From an uncultured Lachnospiraceae bacterium (GTDB lineage Bacteria; Bacillota; Clostridia; Lachnospirales; Lachnospiraceae): a stretch of 34,118 nucleotides of DNA. The notes under the pieces are model-generated. The model had not been told where the DNA came from. It made no database searches and saw nothing but the letters and a program-made list of their open reading frames with translations. Positions 14,993 to 24,044 of this stretch are shown here, in pieces. Every line of letters begins with the position of its first letter. Position 1 is the stretch's first letter. The stretch is from assembly GCA_945929965.1 (NCBI GenBank), contig CAMEOT010000028.1:1-34118 (forward strand), written 5' to 3'. The position numbers and the translations under genes are program-made.

Positions 14993-15256
14993 CTATTCCC
15001 CAAGACCATTCTCTACAGCTTCTACCAGAGTCTTCAGTGCCTCTGCCTCATCCTCGCCTTCGCATACGAATTCGATCTCATCTCCGCACTTTACGCAGGC
15101 ACCCAATACGCTCAACACGCTCTTGGCGTTAGCTGTGTTCTCACGGAATTTGAAAGTGATCAGAGACTTGAACTGCATTGCCTCCTTGCACAGGATTCCG
15201 GCGGGACGCAGGTGCAAGCCCGTAGGATTCTTGATTACAACTTTCTGACTTACCAT
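14993..15256 (-). CDS. ptsH: HPr-family phosphocarrier protein
   Basis: The 87-residue protein has all HPr landmarks. The active-site histidine is residue 15 in NPTGLHLRPAG, with Arg17 next to it. The regulatory serine is residue 46 in NAKSVLSVLGA, the site phosphorylated by HPr kinase in Firmicutes. As both His15 and Ser46 are kept it can serve in PTS sugar phosphorylation and carbon catabolite control; this argues against a Crh-type paralogue, which lacks His15. GGAGGG precedes the ATG. It has its own promoter and terminator and no enzyme I gene beside it. Confidence 0.93.
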   Translation of the reverse strand: MVSQKVVIKNPTGLHLRPAGILCKEAMQFKSLITFKFRENTANAKSVLSVLGACVKCGDEIEFVCEGEDEAEALKTLVEAVENGLGE

Positions 15257-15325
15257 ATGACAAACCCTCCACTATCGATATTTATTCTGCATATTTTTCA
15301 ATCATTCTTATGAATTTATACACCC

Positions 15326-15365
15326 ATTACATTCCTATCATAGCATGAATGTAATTCATTCACAA
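15326..15365 (-). promoter_or_regulatory. HPr promoter overlapped by two inverted repeats
   Basis: On the minus strand TTGTGA (15360-15365) and TATGAT (15337-15342) are 17 bp apart, with TGC giving an extended -10. The spacer holds a perfect palindrome ATGAAT-TAC-ATTCAT (15345-15359). A second inverted repeat, ATTACATTC/GAATGTAAT (15326-15334 and 15347-15355), brackets the -10 box. Either could be an operator. Confidence 0.65.
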
Positions 15366-15400
15366 GAACTTTTCCAAGACAACTTTCGCAATCTGTCTGT

Positions 15401-16750
15401 TTAGAACATGATATCCTGGATCAGGTTGGCAAGTCTCTGTGCTTCCTCCTGGATCACCTGCTGATCTTTTCCTTCGATCATAACTCTTACCAGAGGCTCT
15501 GTTCCGGAGGGACGGATCAGTACACGGCCTTCTCCCGCGAACTTCTCCTCCAGATTCTGAATAGCATCTGCGATCTCGGGATATTCCATGTATTTTTCTT
15601 TTTTATGGTTAGCTACTTTGGCATTGACCAGCGCCTGTGGCAGCACTTCCATGATCTGGGCCAGTTCGGACAGAGGTTTACCGGTCTCTACCATTACCTG
15701 TAACAGATGCAGCGCGCTGAGCAATCCGTCACCGGTGGTATTCTCATCCAGGAAAATGATGTGTCCGGACTGTTCTCCGCCGAGACTTGCACCGATTTCC
15801 TTCATGCGTTCCAATACATAACGGTCACCTACCTTGGTCTTCTCCATGGTAATGCCGTTCTTCTCAGCCATCAGGAAGAATCCCAGATTACTCATTACGG
15901 TTGCTACGATAGTGTCCTTTTTCAGGGTTCCCTTGCTCTTCATAAAGTTGCCGACGATTGCCATGATCTGGTCACCGTCTACAATCTTACCATTTTCGTC
16001 TACTGCTAAAAGTCTGTCAGCATCTCCGTCAAATGCAAGACCTACGTTTGCTTTCTCATAAACGACTCTTGCCTGCAGTTCTTCCATATGGGTGGAGCCG
16101 CAGTTGGCATTGATGTTGGTTCCGTCCGGGTTGTTATGGATGGCTACCACGCTGCCCCCCAGTTCCTTCAGGCATTCCACAGATGTGTAGAAGGAAGCTC
16201 CCTCCGCACAGTCTACCACGATCTTCAGACCGGACAGATCTACATTTACGGCTCTCATAGCATGGTTAATATACTCTTCTCTGGCATCGGTACGGTATTT
16301 GATCTTACCTACGCCGGGACCGATAGGGAACTTGATGCCGGGCATATTGTTCCGGATCAGCGCTTCGATCTCGTCTTCCATAGCATCCGGAAGCTTATAA
16401 CCGTTGCCGTCAAAGAACTTGATCCCGTTGAACTCTACCGGATTGTGAGAGGCGGAGATCACAACTCCCGCATCTACTTTGTATTTCTTGGTCAGGTAAG
16501 CCACTGCCGGAGTCGGGATCACTCCCACATATACACAGTTAGCGCCTACGGAGCAGGCACCGGCCATCAACGCATTCGCAAGCATATCCCCGGAGATTCG
16601 GGTATCGCATCCTACCATGATCGTCGGCTTGTGTTCATTTTCCTTGGTGAGAACATACGCTCCCGCCTGCCCAAGCTGCATGGCAAGCAGCGGGGTCAGT
16701 TCCTCATTGGCAATACCGCGTACGCCATCTGTTCCAAACATTCTAGCCAT
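15401..16750 (-). CDS. glmM: Phosphoglucosamine mutase
   Basis: The 449-residue enzyme is full length. It converts glucosamine-6-phosphate to glucosamine-1-phosphate for UDP-GlcNAc and peptidoglycan synthesis. The phosphoserine loop is VVISASHNPVEFNGIKFF near residue 100, the metal loop GLAFDGDADRLLAVDENG near 240, and the C-terminal phosphate-binding loop IRPSGTEPLVRVMIEG. The ATG at 16750 has GAGAGGG upstream. It follows cdaR by 70 bp in the cdaA-cdaR-glmM order conserved across Firmicutes; GlmM is known to bind and inhibit CdaA in several species. I see no clear terminator before the HPr promoter. Confidence 0.97.
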   Translation of the reverse strand: MARMFGTDGVRGIANEELTPLLAMQLGQAGAYVLTKENEHKPTIMVGCDTRISGDMLANALMAGACSVGANCVYVGVIPTPAVAYLTKKYKVDAGVVISASHNPVEFNGIKFFDGNGYKLPDAMEDEIEALIRNNMPGIKFPIGPGVGKIKYRTDAREEYINHAMRAVNVDLSGLKIVVDCAEGASFYTSVECLKELGGSVVAIHNNPDGTNINANCGSTHMEELQARVVYEKANVGLAFDGDADRLLAVDENGKIVDGDQIMAIVGNFMKSKGTLKKDTIVATVMSNLGFFLMAEKNGITMEKTKVGDRYVLERMKEIGASLGGEQSGHIIFLDENTTGDGLLSALHLLQVMVETGKPLSELAQIMEVLPQALVNAKVANHKKEKYMEYPEIADAIQNLEEKFAGEGRVLIRPSGTEPLVRVMIEGKDQQVIQEEAQRLANLIQDIMF

Positions 16751-16820
16751 TGTAAAAACCCTCTCATTCTATCTCTATTCTCTATTTCATGCCTTTTGAA
16801 CCTGCGGGACTACCTGTTGA

Positions 16821-18107
16821 TCAGGTACTACTGTCCGCATTTTTCAGTCGGATATGAATATTCACATCTGTATCTACCGTGATGTCTTCTGACAGATTAA
16901 ATGTTACGGGAATCGTATAGTTCCCGGGTGTCAACTCTTCCAGACCGTTGTCTTCCATCCACTGGTTCAGATCCAGGACTCCTGTCACACTGCCGTCACG
17001 CAGTATGCTTATATTCCTGGATAATCCGGATACGGTAATGTCGTATTCCTCCGCTGTGGAAGTAATCTCTGCTTCCATGCCATCCGGTACTCCGGTAATG
17101 GAAATATTATCTGCCGGAATCGTAAGATCCTTGGTATCAATCGGTTCAATATAGACTGTGGCGGTAATCTTGCCATCAAAGCTCTTGTTCGCCAGTCGTA
17201 CATTGGACGGCAGATATTCCTTCAGGTTGATGATATCTACCAGGTCACCGGACTGTCCGGTAATGTTCATCCTCTCTTCCGGTACAGTGATCGCAGAGAT
17301 TCCCACCAGTGCAGATGCTGTTCCGGCGATTCTTACCGTAGGCACACTGCTCTCCACCTCACCGGTAGCCATATAGCCGTCCTCGGGTACACCCATATAT
17401 TCAATTTCAACCGGCACTTCCTTGGTTGCCAGTACTTCCACCATCATATGTGCGGAATTTACATTTTTCTTGACACTTTCCAGGGTCAGCTCATTGTCGT
17501 CCGCATCATACAGCTTGATGTCTACGTTTGCGGACAGGCTGCTGGTGGAGTCTGTCACATTGATATCCACTCCGGCATGATCCACCTGCGAGATTGCGGA
17601 TTTCGGTCCGGTAACCTCGATATTGGTCTGGTCCAGTGTTACGTTTCCGATCATGTAGCCGGAAGCCACTTCACCAATGGTATTGCTCTCCAGCTTGATC
17701 CACTTGCTGGTCTTGTCTTCCACGTTCAACCGCACCGAGTCGTGGTTGCCCTTGATTTCTACGGAATCATTGCTGACATTCTCACAATAATAAGTGATTG
17801 CTATCGTATTGATATCGGTCAGCTTGCTCATATCTGCTTCCGCCACGATATCGCTCCGGCGCAGTTCGGATTTTACAATACTCTGCGGTCCCGTAACGGT
17901 GACCCTTACCAGGTTACTGTTATCCAACACCTCGTAGACTTTTCCTTCTTCATCCAGAAGTTCCGTATTGATCAGTCGAACCTGAATATTATTGAAAGTC
18001 ACGGTATCCTTCGGATCATAGATCTGCGCCACCAGGAACCAGAGCACAAACGCAAGTACCAGAGAAGCAAGCTTCAGTCCAAGATTACGTGTCAGTAATT
18101 TTTTCAT
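16821..18107 (-). CDS. cdaR: YbbR-domain c-di-AMP cyclase regulator CdaR
   Basis: The 428-residue protein has one N-terminal transmembrane helix (LGLKLASLVLAFVLWFLVAQ, about 9-28) and then an extracellular region with about four YbbR-type beta repeats, each introduced by a segment such as IRLTN-like or VEIEYMGVPEDGYMATGEV. CdaR homologues bind the membrane cyclase CdaA and modulate it, possibly in response to the envelope. Its ATG overlaps the cdaA stop codon by four bases (ATGA), giving translational coupling. Confidence 0.93.
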   Translation of the reverse strand: MKKLLTRNLGLKLASLVLAFVLWFLVAQIYDPKDTVTFNNIQVRLINTELLDEEGKVYEVLDNSNLVRVTVTGPQSIVKSELRRSDIVAEADMSKLTDINTIAITYYCENVSNDSVEIKGNHDSVRLNVEDKTSKWIKLESNTIGEVASGYMIGNVTLDQTNIEVTGPKSAISQVDHAGVDINVTDSTSSLSANVDIKLYDADDNELTLESVKKNVNSAHMMVEVLATKEVPVEIEYMGVPEDGYMATGEVESSVPTVRIAGTASALVGISAITVPEERMNITGQSGDLVDIINLKEYLPSNVRLANKSFDGKITATVYIEPIDTKDLTIPADNISITGVPDGMEAEITSTAEEYDITVSGLSRNISILRDGSVTGVLDLNQWMEDNGLEELTPGNYTIPVTFNLSEDITVDTDVNIHIRLKNADSST

Positions 18108-18979
18108 TTCTTGTCACGGCTCCTTCCCTTCCAGATTCGCAGATTCTTATGTTCCTCACCGGTGCTGTTCAGAATCTTATGCATTCTGTCGCGAAGTGAT
18201 TCTGCGTCCAGATTCCGTTCCAGTTCGCCCTCATAAGCCACGCTGATCTTGCCGGTCTCTTCGGACACGATCACAGTCAGGGAATCGGTGATCTCGGAGA
18301 TTCCCACGCCGGCACGATGTCTGGTACCCAGCTCCTTGCTAAGTCCCAGGTTATCCGAGAGAGGAAGATAACAGGTAGCGGACGCCACTCTGTTTCCTCT
18401 GACAATTACTGCTCCGTCATGCAATGGTGTGTTATGTTCAAAAATATTAATCAGGAGCTGGCTGGTGACGATACCATCCACATCAATTCCTGTTCTCTCA
18501 TAATCTCTTAAGGATACTTTCTGTTCGATTACAATCAGCGCACCGGTCTTCACCTTTCCCATCTCTACACAGGCCTTGGTGATCTCATTGATGGTCTTCT
18601 CGGAAAATTCTTCATTCACCTGATGATTATTATCAAACGGGAGCACTGAACTGATAATATTTTTTTTGCCCAATTCTTCCAAAGCTTTTCGCAGCTCCGG
18701 CTGCAACACCACAATCAATGCTGTCACCGCAAACCCCAACACATTCTGCGCCATCCACAGAATCGTCGTCATCCGGAAAAAATAAGCCAGCAGCAAAAAA
18801 ACGAGGATGACAATCAGACCCTTGAGCAATACCCATGCCCGGGTCGTTTTCATCCACACTAACGCATAATACAGCAGCACCGCAATGATCAGAATCTCTG
18901 CCACATCGCCGAAATCCATAGTCGTACGGTAACTACTGAAGTTTTTCGCATATTCTGCCAGCTTATCCCATAACTGCAT
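18104..18979 (-). CDS. cdaA: Membrane diadenylate cyclase CdaA
   Basis: The 291-residue protein has three N-terminal transmembrane helices (about 25-100, including LLKGLIVILVFLLLAYFF and VLGFAVTALIVVLQPELR) followed by a DAC domain. The catalytic motifs are intact: DGA in NTPLHDGAVIVRG near residue 190 and RHR in LGTRHRAGVGISE near 220. It makes c-di-AMP from two ATP; this messenger controls potassium, osmolyte and cell-wall homeostasis. It overlaps cdaR by four bases and lies 15 bp after the uncharacterised membrane protein at 18995-20182, so those genes are almost certainly co-transcribed. Confidence 0.96.
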   Translation of the reverse strand: MQLWDKLAEYAKNFSSYRTTMDFGDVAEILIIAVLLYYALVWMKTTRAWVLLKGLIVILVFLLLAYFFRMTTILWMAQNVLGFAVTALIVVLQPELRKALEELGKKNIISSVLPFDNNHQVNEEFSEKTINEITKACVEMGKVKTGALIVIEQKVSLRDYERTGIDVDGIVTSQLLINIFEHNTPLHDGAVIVRGNRVASATCYLPLSDNLGLSKELGTRHRAGVGISEITDSLTVIVSEETGKISVAYEGELERNLDAESLRDRMHKILNSTGEEHKNLRIWKGRSRDKK

Positions 18980-18994
18980 TTTTCATTAATCCCT

Positions 18995-20182
18995 TCAGAA
19001 CAATTCTTCGTAATCGTCCGAGTCGTCCTGCGCCATATGATCACTGCTTATGGTAACGCTTCTGCCGCCGGTCATTTCCCGTCCGCGGTAGGGATTTTGC
19101 TGTCCATAAGGAGCTCTGCTTCTGGCAGGCGCTGTACGCTCTGTTACTACACTTCTTGCGGATCCTTCCGCACTTCTGACATTCTGTCCGCCACTCCGGC
19201 TCTGACCGGAAGATCTGCCCTGTTCCGCAGGTCTCGCGCTCTGTGGCGCCGGTCTGCGCTGGGTGTTGATCTTCTTCACAGTATTGGTAGGTGCCGACAC
19301 AGTCATCTTCGGTACCGCTTTTACATAGTAATAATATTCATCGTCTTCAAACTGGACCTTTTCTGTCCTGCTGTAATCCAGGCAGAAGCGGAAGAACTCT
19401 ATCACCTTACATACAATCACGGTAACAATCGCACCCAACAGTGCACTGAGGATGGAGAGATTCGTATCATACATAAGATCTCCCACCAGCAGGATAAGCA
19501 CCTCGATCATGATTCCGGCCGCCATTGCAATGGTCCAGGAGTGATCCACGCTCATTCTGCGGATCAGGTATACCACAATCACGGTCACGGTAAATGCCAC
19601 GATCATGACTAACATTGCCTTATTCCCCAGCATACCGTCGATTAGAAGGCGCAGTTTCGCCGTAGCCTCTTCCGCACCCATGGAATTGATGGTGGGCGCA
19701 TTGCTGATCACCGTCTGGATCAGATAATACACTACAACGCCGCATCCTACGGATACACAGGAAGCAGGGGTTCCGATCAGTCCCATGGCAACCGGCATGA
19801 CATAAGGAAGCTTCAGCATGCACAGAATGGGGGTCAGTACCACTACCAATGCTTCTTTGGCCGTGAATCTCAGGAACAGCAGATACAGCAGTAAAAATAC
19901 CACCAGTCCCACTGCCGCCGTCTCAATGGATAAAGCATACATATGAAGCATTGTAAACAGCATGGCAAATACCACCATAAATCCGGTAGGCAGGAAAGAA
20001 CATAACAGAGATACGATCAGAACAATCGCCATATTGTCTATCTTTGTCATATATCCCATTTTGCCGTTTATGATGCTCAGCACGATAAAACTAAGCAGGA
20101 ATTTGATCACCGGCAGAATAAAAGCTTCGTTTCTGCTGTAGATCTTTTTCAGATTTTCTCTTAATTCCAGTAAAGCAGTCAT
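18995..20182 (-). CDS. Uncharacterised polytopic membrane protein upstream of cdaA
   Basis: I do not recognise a characterised family. The 395-residue protein has roughly nine or ten hydrophobic helices over residues 20-265, in closely spaced pairs (FLLSFIVLSII, MAIVLIVSLLCSFL, GLVVFLLLYLLFLRF, VVVLTPILCMLKLPYVMPVA, MLVMIVAFTVTVIVVYLI). An acidic/tyrosine-rich segment VQFEDDEYYYYVKAVPK follows. The last 100 residues are a disordered Arg/Ser/Gly/Gln-rich tail ending in DDSDDYEELF. GGAGGAAAT lies directly before the ATG. It sits 15 bp upstream of cdaA. Membership of the c-di-AMP or envelope system is an inference from position only. Confidence 0.85.
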   Translation of the reverse strand: MTALLELRENLKKIYSRNEAFILPVIKFLLSFIVLSIINGKMGYMTKIDNMAIVLIVSLLCSFLPTGFMVVFAMLFTMLHMYALSIETAAVGLVVFLLLYLLFLRFTAKEALVVVLTPILCMLKLPYVMPVAMGLIGTPASCVSVGCGVVVYYLIQTVISNAPTINSMGAEEATAKLRLLIDGMLGNKAMLVMIVAFTVTVIVVYLIRRMSVDHSWTIAMAAGIMIEVLILLVGDLMYDTNLSILSALLGAIVTVIVCKVIEFFRFCLDYSRTEKVQFEDDEYYYYVKAVPKMTVSAPTNTVKKINTQRRPAPQSARPAEQGRSSGQSRSGGQNVRSAEGSARSVVTERTAPARSRAPYGQQNPYRGREMTGGRSVTISSDHMAQDDSDDYEELF

Positions 20183-20208
20183 ATTTCCTCCATATCAATC
20201 TGCATCTG

Positions 20209-20595
20209 TTATTCATTATAAATGGAATTCAGCTTTTTCAGATTGTTATAATAGCATTTCAGGCTCTTCTTCGCCCTGGCATAACGCAGAGAGCAGATCA
20301 GGTAAGAGGCAGCTCCGTATACCACTACCGTAATTCCATAATACAGCAGCACATTTTTTGCAAAACTGATCAAGTCCATTTTGTAAATATCCTGCATAAA
20401 GGTCTCAAAATCATAGAAAACATATAAGGCAAAGCATACCGCATAAGCAATCGTAGCACACAGAATAGACTTCAAAACCTGTATTGCTATATAATCGCTG
20501 CGAAAATAACGGCCGATCGCCATATTCTTTTTGCCTTCATTCTCTTCATAGGATGCCATTTGGGTCATCAATATGATCTTTTCTTCGTTCAGCAT
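20209..20595 (-). CDS. Small uncharacterised membrane protein
   Basis: The 128-residue protein has two predicted transmembrane helices (ILCATIAYAVCFALYVFYDF, about 43-62, and LLYYGITVVVYGAASYLICS, about 88-107), flanked by a charged N-terminus and a basic, Asn/Tyr-rich C-terminus (KKSLKCYYNNLKKLNSIY). No catalytic motif is visible and I cannot assign a family. GGAGG lies four to five bases before ATG 20595, and both neighbours are within 30 bp, so it is a real operon member between yvyF and the large membrane protein. Confidence 0.8.
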   Translation of the reverse strand: MLNEEKIILMTQMASYEENEGKKNMAIGRYFRSDYIAIQVLKSILCATIAYAVCFALYVFYDFETFMQDIYKMDLISFAKNVLLYYGITVVVYGAASYLICSLRYARAKKSLKCYYNNLKKLNSIYNE

Positions 20596-20616
20596 AATTC
20601 CTCCGCCCGCAGATGC

Positions 20617-21021
20617 TTACAGATAGCGCATCCGGTCTCCGTCTCTGGATGAAGCAGGATGCTGCTTCAGCATCTGCTGTTTTTGGGGCAGCACACTCTG
20701 CAGGTCCATTGACATTTCATACTTACATTTCTCGCAGAATCTTCCGCTCCGGATAGGAGCACCACATTTCTCACACTGCAGATAAATTGCCGATCCTTCC
20801 GTCAGCTCCAGTCTCTCCTCCCGAAGCCATTGCTGGATCTGGGAAGGTTCCACATCGCAGTTCTCCGCTACATCCTGAATGCCTACTCCGGGGTTGGAAC
20901 GGATATATTCCTTAACTTCCTGGAATTTGGCTTCCATTTTCTCCCGGCAGTGGGGGCACAGGATAGGTCCTGCCACATAATTAAATATATGCCCACACAT
21001 TCTGCAGTTTCTTATATTCAT
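20617..21021 (-). CDS. yvyF: YvyF-type flagellar-operon protein
   Basis: The 134-residue protein has an N-terminal zinc ribbon (CRMCGHIFN and CPHCREKM), a helix-turn-helix-like middle (VGIQDVAENCDVEPSQIQQW) and a second zinc ribbon (CEKCGAPI and CEKCKYEM). This is the plan of the TIGR03826/YvyF flagellar-operon family. In Bacillus subtilis yvyF directly follows comFC and precedes flgM; here the comFC-yvyF pair is kept but flgM does not follow. The start has GTGAGGATACT upstream. A regulatory role in motility is suspected for the family but not demonstrated. Confidence 0.82.
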   Translation of the reverse strand: MNIRNCRMCGHIFNYVAGPILCPHCREKMEAKFQEVKEYIRSNPGVGIQDVAENCDVEPSQIQQWLREERLELTEGSAIYLQCEKCGAPIRSGRFCEKCKYEMSMDLQSVLPQKQQMLKQHPASSRDGDRMRYL

Positions 21022-21042
21022 AGTATCCTCACACCTTCCTCA

Positions 21043-21738
21043 TCATAATCCGGCGCCGCATGCCAACGTAACACAATACACTTCAGATACGCCGTAGGAT
21101 TTTAATAGTGCTGAGATCTCATCCAGCGTGGTACCGGTTGTATAAATATCATCCACCAGAATAATCCGGTCATATAATTTTACATCATTTCTGCCTATAT
21201 TAAAAGCCTTTTTCAAATTATTTTGCCTTTCCGTGGGATTCAGTCGTTTCATTGGTTCCGTATTCCGTATTCTTTTTACCAGTTTTTCATCTACCGGAAG
21301 ATTTAGACTCTTCCCCAATGCTCTGGCAAGGCACGCTGCCTGATTATATCCCCGCGACTTTAATTTCTTCCGGTGCAGTGGCACCGGTACCAGCACGTCC
21401 GGTGAAACTCTGCGAATAAACTCTCCTAAGTATTTTCCCATTTCCTCTCCGTAGAAATCCGCGTATTCCTGTCTCCCTTTGTATTTAAAGCGATAGAGAG
21501 ACGGAGCCGCCGTGCCGTATTCATACAGTGTTCTGGCACGGTCAAACATATGCTTTCTGCCTCTGCAGTCCATGCAGAGTTCTTCATCTCCCTGTATCTT
21601 TTTTCCGCATTTCATGCACCAGGGAGGAGTCACTGTGCGGAGCTTTGGAAGACATTCCAGGCAGATTTTCTCCCCGAAAGGTTTCACGATTCTGTCACAC
21701 ACCGGGCATCTGGTGGGAAACAATAGCTTCCATATCAT
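21043..21738 (-). CDS. comFC: ComF-family phosphoribosyltransferase-like protein
   Basis: The 231-residue protein has an N-terminal double zinc-finger region (CPVCDRIVKPFGEKICLEC, CMKCGKK, CMDCRGR) and a C-terminal type I PRTase-like domain with the PRPP loop DRIILVDDIYTTGTTLDEIS. VPVPLHRKKLKSRGYNQAACL is a further ComF hallmark. The family is needed for DNA uptake in competent bacteria; no other competence gene is in view apart from its neighbour recD2. GGAGGGG precedes the ATG, which lies two bases after the recD2 stop codon, so translation is coupled. Confidence 0.92.
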   Translation of the reverse strand: MIWKLLFPTRCPVCDRIVKPFGEKICLECLPKLRTVTPPWCMKCGKKIQGDEELCMDCRGRKHMFDRARTLYEYGTAAPSLYRFKYKGRQEYADFYGEEMGKYLGEFIRRVSPDVLVPVPLHRKKLKSRGYNQAACLARALGKSLNLPVDEKLVKRIRNTEPMKRLNPTERQNNLKKAFNIGRNDVKLYDRIILVDDIYTTGTTLDEISALLKSYGVSEVYCVTLACGAGL

Positions 21739-21740
21739 AA

Positions 21741-23981
21741 TTATATCCCCTCCGGCAGGCCGCAGATCTCCCTGATTCGACTTTCCAATGCCGTGTATCT
21801 GCGGTTCTCACTGACATTGTCGATCATATTCCTCACCGTCTCGCTGCTGCCTAAGATCGTAACACAGTTCCTGGCTCTTGTGATTCCCGTATACAGAAGA
21901 TTACGGTTAAACAGCATTCTGGGACCTCCGAGTAGCGGCAGGATCACTGCGGGATATTCACTACCCTGAGACTTGTGGATCGTGATGGCATAGGACAGCT
22001 CCAGTTCCTCCAGCCCGGAGAATGGATAATTGACCCTCCTGCCGTCATCAAACTCCACGAGAAGTGTAGACATTGTCTCATTGATCTCCAGGACTCTTCC
22101 CATGTCTCCGTTAAAGACACCCATGCCCTTATCAATGGGAATGTTATATCTGCCCACGATCTCCCACTCCAGTTGGTAGTTATTTTTGATCTGCATGACC
22201 TTATCACCTTCGCGGAAGACGGTATTCCCATAAGAATGTTCCTTTTTATGTGGATCCGCCGGATTCAGGTACCTCTGTAAGATACCGTTCAATGTCTCAC
22301 AACCCAGGCTTCCTTTCCGCATGGGCGTCAGTACCTGAATATCGAAGGGTGTGGCATTTACATATTTGGGCAGCATCTCCCGGATCAGTTGGATCATATG
22401 TTTATAAATAACATTCACATCATTTCGCTCCAACAGGAAAAAATCCCGGGATTTATTGTCCAGAGCGATCTGTTTTCCCTTGTTGATACGGTGTGCATTG
22501 ACTACAATGTCACTTTCGCCCGCCTGACGGAAGATTTTCTCTAAAGTTACCATGGGGAAGGCTTCGCTGTTCATCAGATCCCGCAGCACCTGACCCGGTC
22601 CCACGCTGGGCAGCTGGTCCACATCCCCAACAAGAATGAGTCTCGTTCCCGGCAAAATGGCTTTTAAGAGTGCCTGGAACAGTTGAATATCCACCATGGA
22701 CATCTCATCAATGATCACTACATCTGCCTCTAATGGATTCTCCTGATTCCGTTCAAAGTTGGCTCTTCTGGTATCATCATCTGACAAGGCACTGTTCAGT
22801 TCCAATAGACGATGGATCGTCTTCGCTTCAAAGCCGGTCGCTTCTGTCATTCTCTTGGCAGCACGCCCCGTGGGCGCCGCCAGGAATATGTCCATTCCCT
22901 CCGACTCAAAATAACGGATGATCATATTGATAGTTGTCGTTTTTCCGGTGCCGGGTCCTCCGGATAAAATAAAGAGACCGTTCTTTATGCTTTCCTCCAC
23001 TGCTTTCAGCTGCAGTTCATCCAGTTCCATGGATAGGTTTTCCGCCATACGCTCCAGTCTCTTACGGATTGCCATATTCTGTGCGGGAAGATTTTCTGCC
23101 TCCAGCATGGGAATATTCAGGTTCCGAAGCATATTGGCACAATTCAGTTCCGCATAATAATATGCCGCCGCGAAAACCGCATCTCCTTTTGCCACCAGCT
23201 TCCTGTCCATGATCAGGTTATCCACCTGCGGACGGATATTTTCCTCTGATACTCCCAACAGTTCCGATGCTCTGCGAAGCAGAAGTTCCAGCGGCAGAAA
23301 GCAATGTCCTTCTCCCACCGCCTGCAGTAGTGTATACAAAATTCCACTCCGGATGCGGTAATCGGAATCGGTGTGGATACCTATCCTCCCGGCGATCTCA
23401 TCAGCAATGCGGAATCCCACTCCACTGACATCCTCCGCCAGTCTGTAAGGATTCTCACGCATCACGCTGTACATTTCCATTCCATAGGTGTTATATATTT
23501 TCACAGCCAGGGTATTGCTGATACCATACTGCTGCAGATAGACCAGGGCCTCTCTGAGGTCTTTTTTTTCTTCCATCTGAACAGCAATCTCCTGGGCTTT
23601 CCGTTCGCTGATTCCTTTTACTTCCGCCAGCCGTTCCGGTTCCTCCTCTATAATCCGGAAAGTATCATCTCCGAATTTTTTCACGATTCTGGCAGCCAGT
23701 GCTTCGCCCACACCCCGGATCGCTCCGGATCCGAGATAGCGTTCCATGCCGGCGCGATCGGTGGGTGCCACAGTCTCATAGGTCTGTATCTTGAACTGTC
23801 TGCCGTAGACCGGATGCTCTATGTATTCTCCCTCCGCAGAAATATTTTCTCCCTGTCCTAAGCCTTTACACATACCGACACAGGTCACTTCTTCTCCCTC
23901 TGCCACCAGTGTCATGACTGTATATCCATTATCACTGTTTTGATAGACAATATGATCTACATATCCTGTAATGTTATCCAT
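21741..23981 (-). CDS. recD2: RecD2-type ATP-dependent DNA helicase
   Basis: From ATG 23981 the product has 746 residues. The N-terminal third has an OB-like start (GYVDHIVYQNSDNGYTVMTL) and tandem helix-hairpin-helix motifs (GSGAIRGVGEALAARIVKKF), which RecD2 has and RecD lacks. The helicase core shows Walker A LSGGPGTGKTTTINMI, Walker B VVIIDEMSMVDIQLF, motif III VGDVDQLPSVGPGQVL and motif VI region AITIHKSQGSEYPAVILPLL. It is a 5'-3' helicase of the SF1B group linked to replication-fork and mismatch repair. An ATG two codons earlier abuts GAGGA with no spacing; the chosen ATG has it six bases away. It probably starts the operon running to glmM. Confidence 0.95.
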   Translation of the reverse strand: MDNITGYVDHIVYQNSDNGYTVMTLVAEGEEVTCVGMCKGLGQGENISAEGEYIEHPVYGRQFKIQTYETVAPTDRAGMERYLGSGAIRGVGEALAARIVKKFGDDTFRIIEEEPERLAEVKGISERKAQEIAVQMEEKKDLREALVYLQQYGISNTLAVKIYNTYGMEMYSVMRENPYRLAEDVSGVGFRIADEIAGRIGIHTDSDYRIRSGILYTLLQAVGEGHCFLPLELLLRRASELLGVSEENIRPQVDNLIMDRKLVAKGDAVFAAAYYYAELNCANMLRNLNIPMLEAENLPAQNMAIRKRLERMAENLSMELDELQLKAVEESIKNGLFILSGGPGTGKTTTINMIIRYFESEGMDIFLAAPTGRAAKRMTEATGFEAKTIHRLLELNSALSDDDTRRANFERNQENPLEADVVIIDEMSMVDIQLFQALLKAILPGTRLILVGDVDQLPSVGPGQVLRDLMNSEAFPMVTLEKIFRQAGESDIVVNAHRINKGKQIALDNKSRDFFLLERNDVNVIYKHMIQLIREMLPKYVNATPFDIQVLTPMRKGSLGCETLNGILQRYLNPADPHKKEHSYGNTVFREGDKVMQIKNNYQLEWEIVGRYNIPIDKGMGVFNGDMGRVLEINETMSTLLVEFDDGRRVNYPFSGLEELELSYAITIHKSQGSEYPAVILPLLGGPRMLFNRNLLYTGITRARNCVTILGSSETVRNMIDNVSENRRYTALESRIREICGLPEGI

Positions 23982-24044
23982 TTCCATTCCTCATTCCGGT
24001 GTATGTTCTGTTACATGTGGCTGATCTCTACGAAAACGTAAGAG

